Part shown: positions 16,358 to 18,973 of the stretch, piece after piece
How the letters are laid out: every line of letters begins with the position of its first letter
Position numbering within the stretch: position 1 is the first letter of the stretch
DNA from: Alphaproteobacteria bacterium
GTDB taxonomy: Bacteria; Pseudomonadota; Alphaproteobacteria; Micropepsales; Micropepsaceae
Direction: 5' to 3'
Length of the DNA stretch: 18,973 nucleotides
Assembly: GCA_026400305.1 (NCBI GenBank)
Contig: JAPLPI010000308.1
Location: 1-18,973, forward strand
Notes under the pieces: generated by a model
What the model saw: only the letters and a program-made list of their open reading frames with translations
What the model was told of the DNA's origin: nothing
Database searches by the model: none
Position numbers and translations under genes: made by a program

Positions 16358-18973
16358 TGAGCGGCGTCCCAGTTATCGGCAGCACGGGCTTCGACAACCA
16401 GCGGCACAGAAATCTCCACCGCCGGTAATGCGGCTTTCTCCATCACCGACTTGATCAGCTTGGCGGCCTTGTCCACTTCCTTGTCGGGAGCTTCAAAGAT
16501 CAGTTCGTCATGCACCTGCAGCAGCATGATGGCCTTGACCTTGGCGTCCACCAGCGCGCCGGGCAGCTGGACCATGGCGCGGCGGATGACATCGGCGGCC
16601 GCGCCCTGGATCGGGGCATTGATGGCGGCGCGTTCGGCCCCGCCGCGGAAGCCCGGCACCTTCGAATTGATTTCGCGGATATGGATGCGCCGGCCGAATA
16701 AGGTTTCGACATAGCCCGTTTCGCGCGCAAACTTCTTGGTGTGTTCCATGTAATCGCGGATGCCAGGAAAGCGGACGAAGTATTTCTTAATGTAGTCTGA
16801 TGCTTCGCTCTGGGGAATGCCCAGCTGGTTGGCCAGGCCGAAGCCGGAAATGCCATAGACAATACCGAAATTGATCGCCTTGGCGCGGCGCCGGATTTCG
16901 GCAGGCATGTCCTTGACCGGCACGCCAAATATTTCCTACGCTGTCATGGCATGGATGTCCAGGTTTTCGGCAAACGCCTTCTTCAATTCTGGAATGTTGG
17001 CGATATGGGCCAACAACCGCAGTTCGATTTGGCTGTAATCGGCGCTAATCAGCTTGTGCCCCTTGGCGGCGACGAAAGCCTGGCGGATGCGACGGCCTTC
17101 CTCGGTGCGCACCGGAATGTTCTGCAGATTGGGATCTGTGGAGGCCAGCCGCCCGGTTGACGTGGAGGCCATGGCGTACGAAGTGTGCACCCGCCCCGTC
17201 TTGGCGTTGATATAGCCCGGCAAGGCATCGGTGTAGGTACCGCGCAGCTTGGCCAGTCCGCGCCATTCCAGAACTTTCTTGGCGATGGGATGGCCTTGCG
17301 CTGCCACATCTTGCAGCACATCGCTGTCGGTGGACCAAGCGCCGGTCTTGGTCTTGCGGCCGCCTTCGATCTTCATGCGGTCGAACAGGATTTCGCCCAG
17401 CTGCTTGGGCGAGCCGATATTGAACTCCCCATCCGCCAGCTTGTGGATTTCGCCTTCCAGCTTGACCTGGGTCTTGGCGAAATCGTTGGACAGCTTCCGC
17501 AGCATGTCCGGATCGATGGTGATGCCCGCCCGCTCCATATCGGCCAGCACCATCACCAGCGGCCGTTCCAGGGTTTCATAAACACAGCGCTTAGATTTTT
17601 CGCGCAGCTGGGGCCGCAACAGCATGTGCAGGCGCAGGGTGACGTCGGCATCCTCGGCCGAATATTTGGTTGCTTCGGCCACCGGAACGCAGTCGAAAGT
17701 AATCTTATCCTTGCCCTTGCCGGTCACTTCGCCGAAGGCGATGGGCGTGAGCGACAAATGCAACTGGGACAGCTCGTCCATGCCATGGCCGTGCAAACCG
17801 CCTTCCAAAACGTACGAGATCAGCATCGTGTCATCGATGGAATTCAGACGGATGCCGCGCTGCAGGAACATCAGCGCGGCATATTTCAGGTTCTGGCCCA
17901 CCTTCAGGACGCTGTCGTCTTCCAGCAGAGGCTTCAGGATCTTCAGCACATCGACTTCGACCATCTGGGTGATGGCATCGCCGCCGTCCTGTGCCTGGGA
18001 CAGGTCCAGCGACAGCCCGTTACCCTTGCGATGGCCGCAGGGGATGTAGCAAGCATCACCCGGCGCCACCGCAAGGCTCACGCCACACAGATTGGCCGTC
18101 ATGGCGTCGAGCGAGGTAGTTTCGGTATCGACGCAGACGATGCCGGTGGCATGGGCGCGCACCACCCACTTTTCCAGGTCCTTGGCAGTCGTCACCGTGA
18201 CGTAGGCATCGTGATTGATCTGGGCGCGCAACACAGCATCAACCGCCGGCGCGGCCGGCGCAGGCACATCCGGATGGCGTGGAATGACATTGGCGACGGT
18301 CGGCGCGGCCGCAATCGCGTCCAAGTCCTCAACTTGGTAATGCGCCGCCACCCGCTTAGTGATCGAGGTGAATTCCATCGCCTTGAGGAAAGACAGCAGC
18401 TCCTTGTAGTCCGGCTCATGCACGGCAAATTCGTCGGGCTGTTCCTTCAGCGGGACTTTCTGGTCCAGGGTCACCAGCTTCAGCGAGATGCGCGCATTCT
18501 CGGCATTTTCGACCAATGTCTCGCGGCGCTTGTTCTGTTTGATTTCGCTCGTCCGGCTGAGTAGCGTTTCAATATCGCCATAGATGTTAATCAGTTCGGC
18601 GGCCGTCTTGATGCCGATGCCGCGCACACCGGGCACATTGTCGGTGGAATCACCGGCCAGCGCCTGAACCTGCACTACCTTGTCCGGGGTAACGCCGAAC
18701 TTCTCCAGCACCTCGGCGCTCGCCAGCCGCCGGTTCTTCATAGTGTCCAGCAACTCGATCTTGCCGTCCACCACCAGCTGCATCAGATCCTTGTCGGACG
18801 AGATGATGGTGCAGCGAGCGCCGGCCTCGTGCGCCAGCCGCGCATAAGTGGCGATCAGGTCGTCGGCCTCAAATCCGATTTGTTCGATGCAAGGCAGGTC
18901 AAAGGCCAGCACGGCCTCGCGGATCAGCGCGAATTGCGGAATGAGATCGTCCGGCGCGGGCGGGCGCTGCGCC
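16354..18973 (-). pseudogene. polA: DNA polymerase I gene, 5' end outside the window, interrupted by an in-frame TAG
   Basis: PolA fills repair gaps and removes Okazaki primers. The frame is open to the window edge; roughly the first 85 residues are missing. The 5'-nuclease domain shows GFEADDLIATYA, SSDKDLMQLV and GDSTDNVPGVRGIGIKTAA. The 3'-5' exonuclease domain has DTET (Exo I) and AEDADVTLRLH (Exo III), but Exo II reads GQNLKYAA, with Ala (17878-17880) where the catalytic Asp is expected. The polymerase domain has SADYSQIELR (motif A), then TAG at 16936-16938 in DIHAMTA*EIFGVPVKD, then RRRAKAINFGIVYG (motif B), LQVHDELIFE (motif C) and the usual ending in NWDAAH. Without readthrough the product loses motifs B and C and cannot polymerise; the nuclease domain would remain, as in E. 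coli polA1 amber strains. No frameshift is involved. Confidence 0.88.

Noticed and set aside
17185..18564. 459-codon plus-strand open frame opposite polA
   Set aside because: Antisense shadow; no recognisable domain, whereas polA motifs are continuous on the minus strand.

Overview
The window is a GC-rich, densely coded stretch of a bacterial chromosome, most likely from an alphaproteobacterium. The evidence is gene content and order: mutS divergent from a malic enzyme fused to a phosphotransacetylase-like domain, dnaK-dnaJ followed by a PmtA-type methyltransferase, an ATP-type pckA, a DnaJ that begins [10 protein letters not shown], and a dnaK promoter close to the alphaproteobacterial RpoH/housekeeping pattern. 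I cannot fix the family or genus. No rRNA, tRNA, CRISPR array, insertion sequence or phage gene was seen. No gene-free stretch exceeds 300 bases.

Layout. Positions 1-3043 (minus strand) hold mutS and, 9 bases downstream, a universal stress protein cut by the window edge. From 3163 a tight plus-strand run has overlapping or touching genes: maeB (malic enzyme), an M20 metallopeptidase and tspO. It is followed by a probable weak terminator and an mlaA outer-membrane lipoprotein gene that carries an in-frame TAA just after its lipobox. A promoter at 8145-8174 drives dnaK; a strong hairpin terminator separates dnaK from dnaJ, and a PmtA-like methyltransferase follows dnaJ. pckA (minus) converges on that gene and diverges from a MoeB/ThiF-type E1-like enzyme. 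The intervening 177 bases contain two palindromes, an inverted repeat and a good pckA promoter candidate. Next comes an unrecognised 434-codon ORF whose TAG stop is followed at once, in the same frame, by a 107-codon ORF; the two read as one protein of about 541 residues. The last 2.6 kb (minus) is polA, open to the window edge, with an in-frame TAG in the polymerase domain.

How the genes work together. This is core metabolism and maintenance: mismatch repair and DNA polymerase I, protein folding (DnaKJ), C4-to-C3 flux (MaeB, PckA), membrane lipid handling (MlaA, PmtA-like, TspO) and sulfur-carrier activation (MoeB/ThiF-type). I see no new accessory system. The most striking feature is that three recognisable reading frames (mlaA, the unknown gene, polA) are each broken by one in-frame stop with no frameshift, and polA also lacks an expected exonuclease aspartate. 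Sequence errors, real recent pseudogenes and coupled translation cannot be told apart from this window alone. Genome-wide stop reassignment is not supported, because TAG and TAA also end several genes here at natural C-termini.
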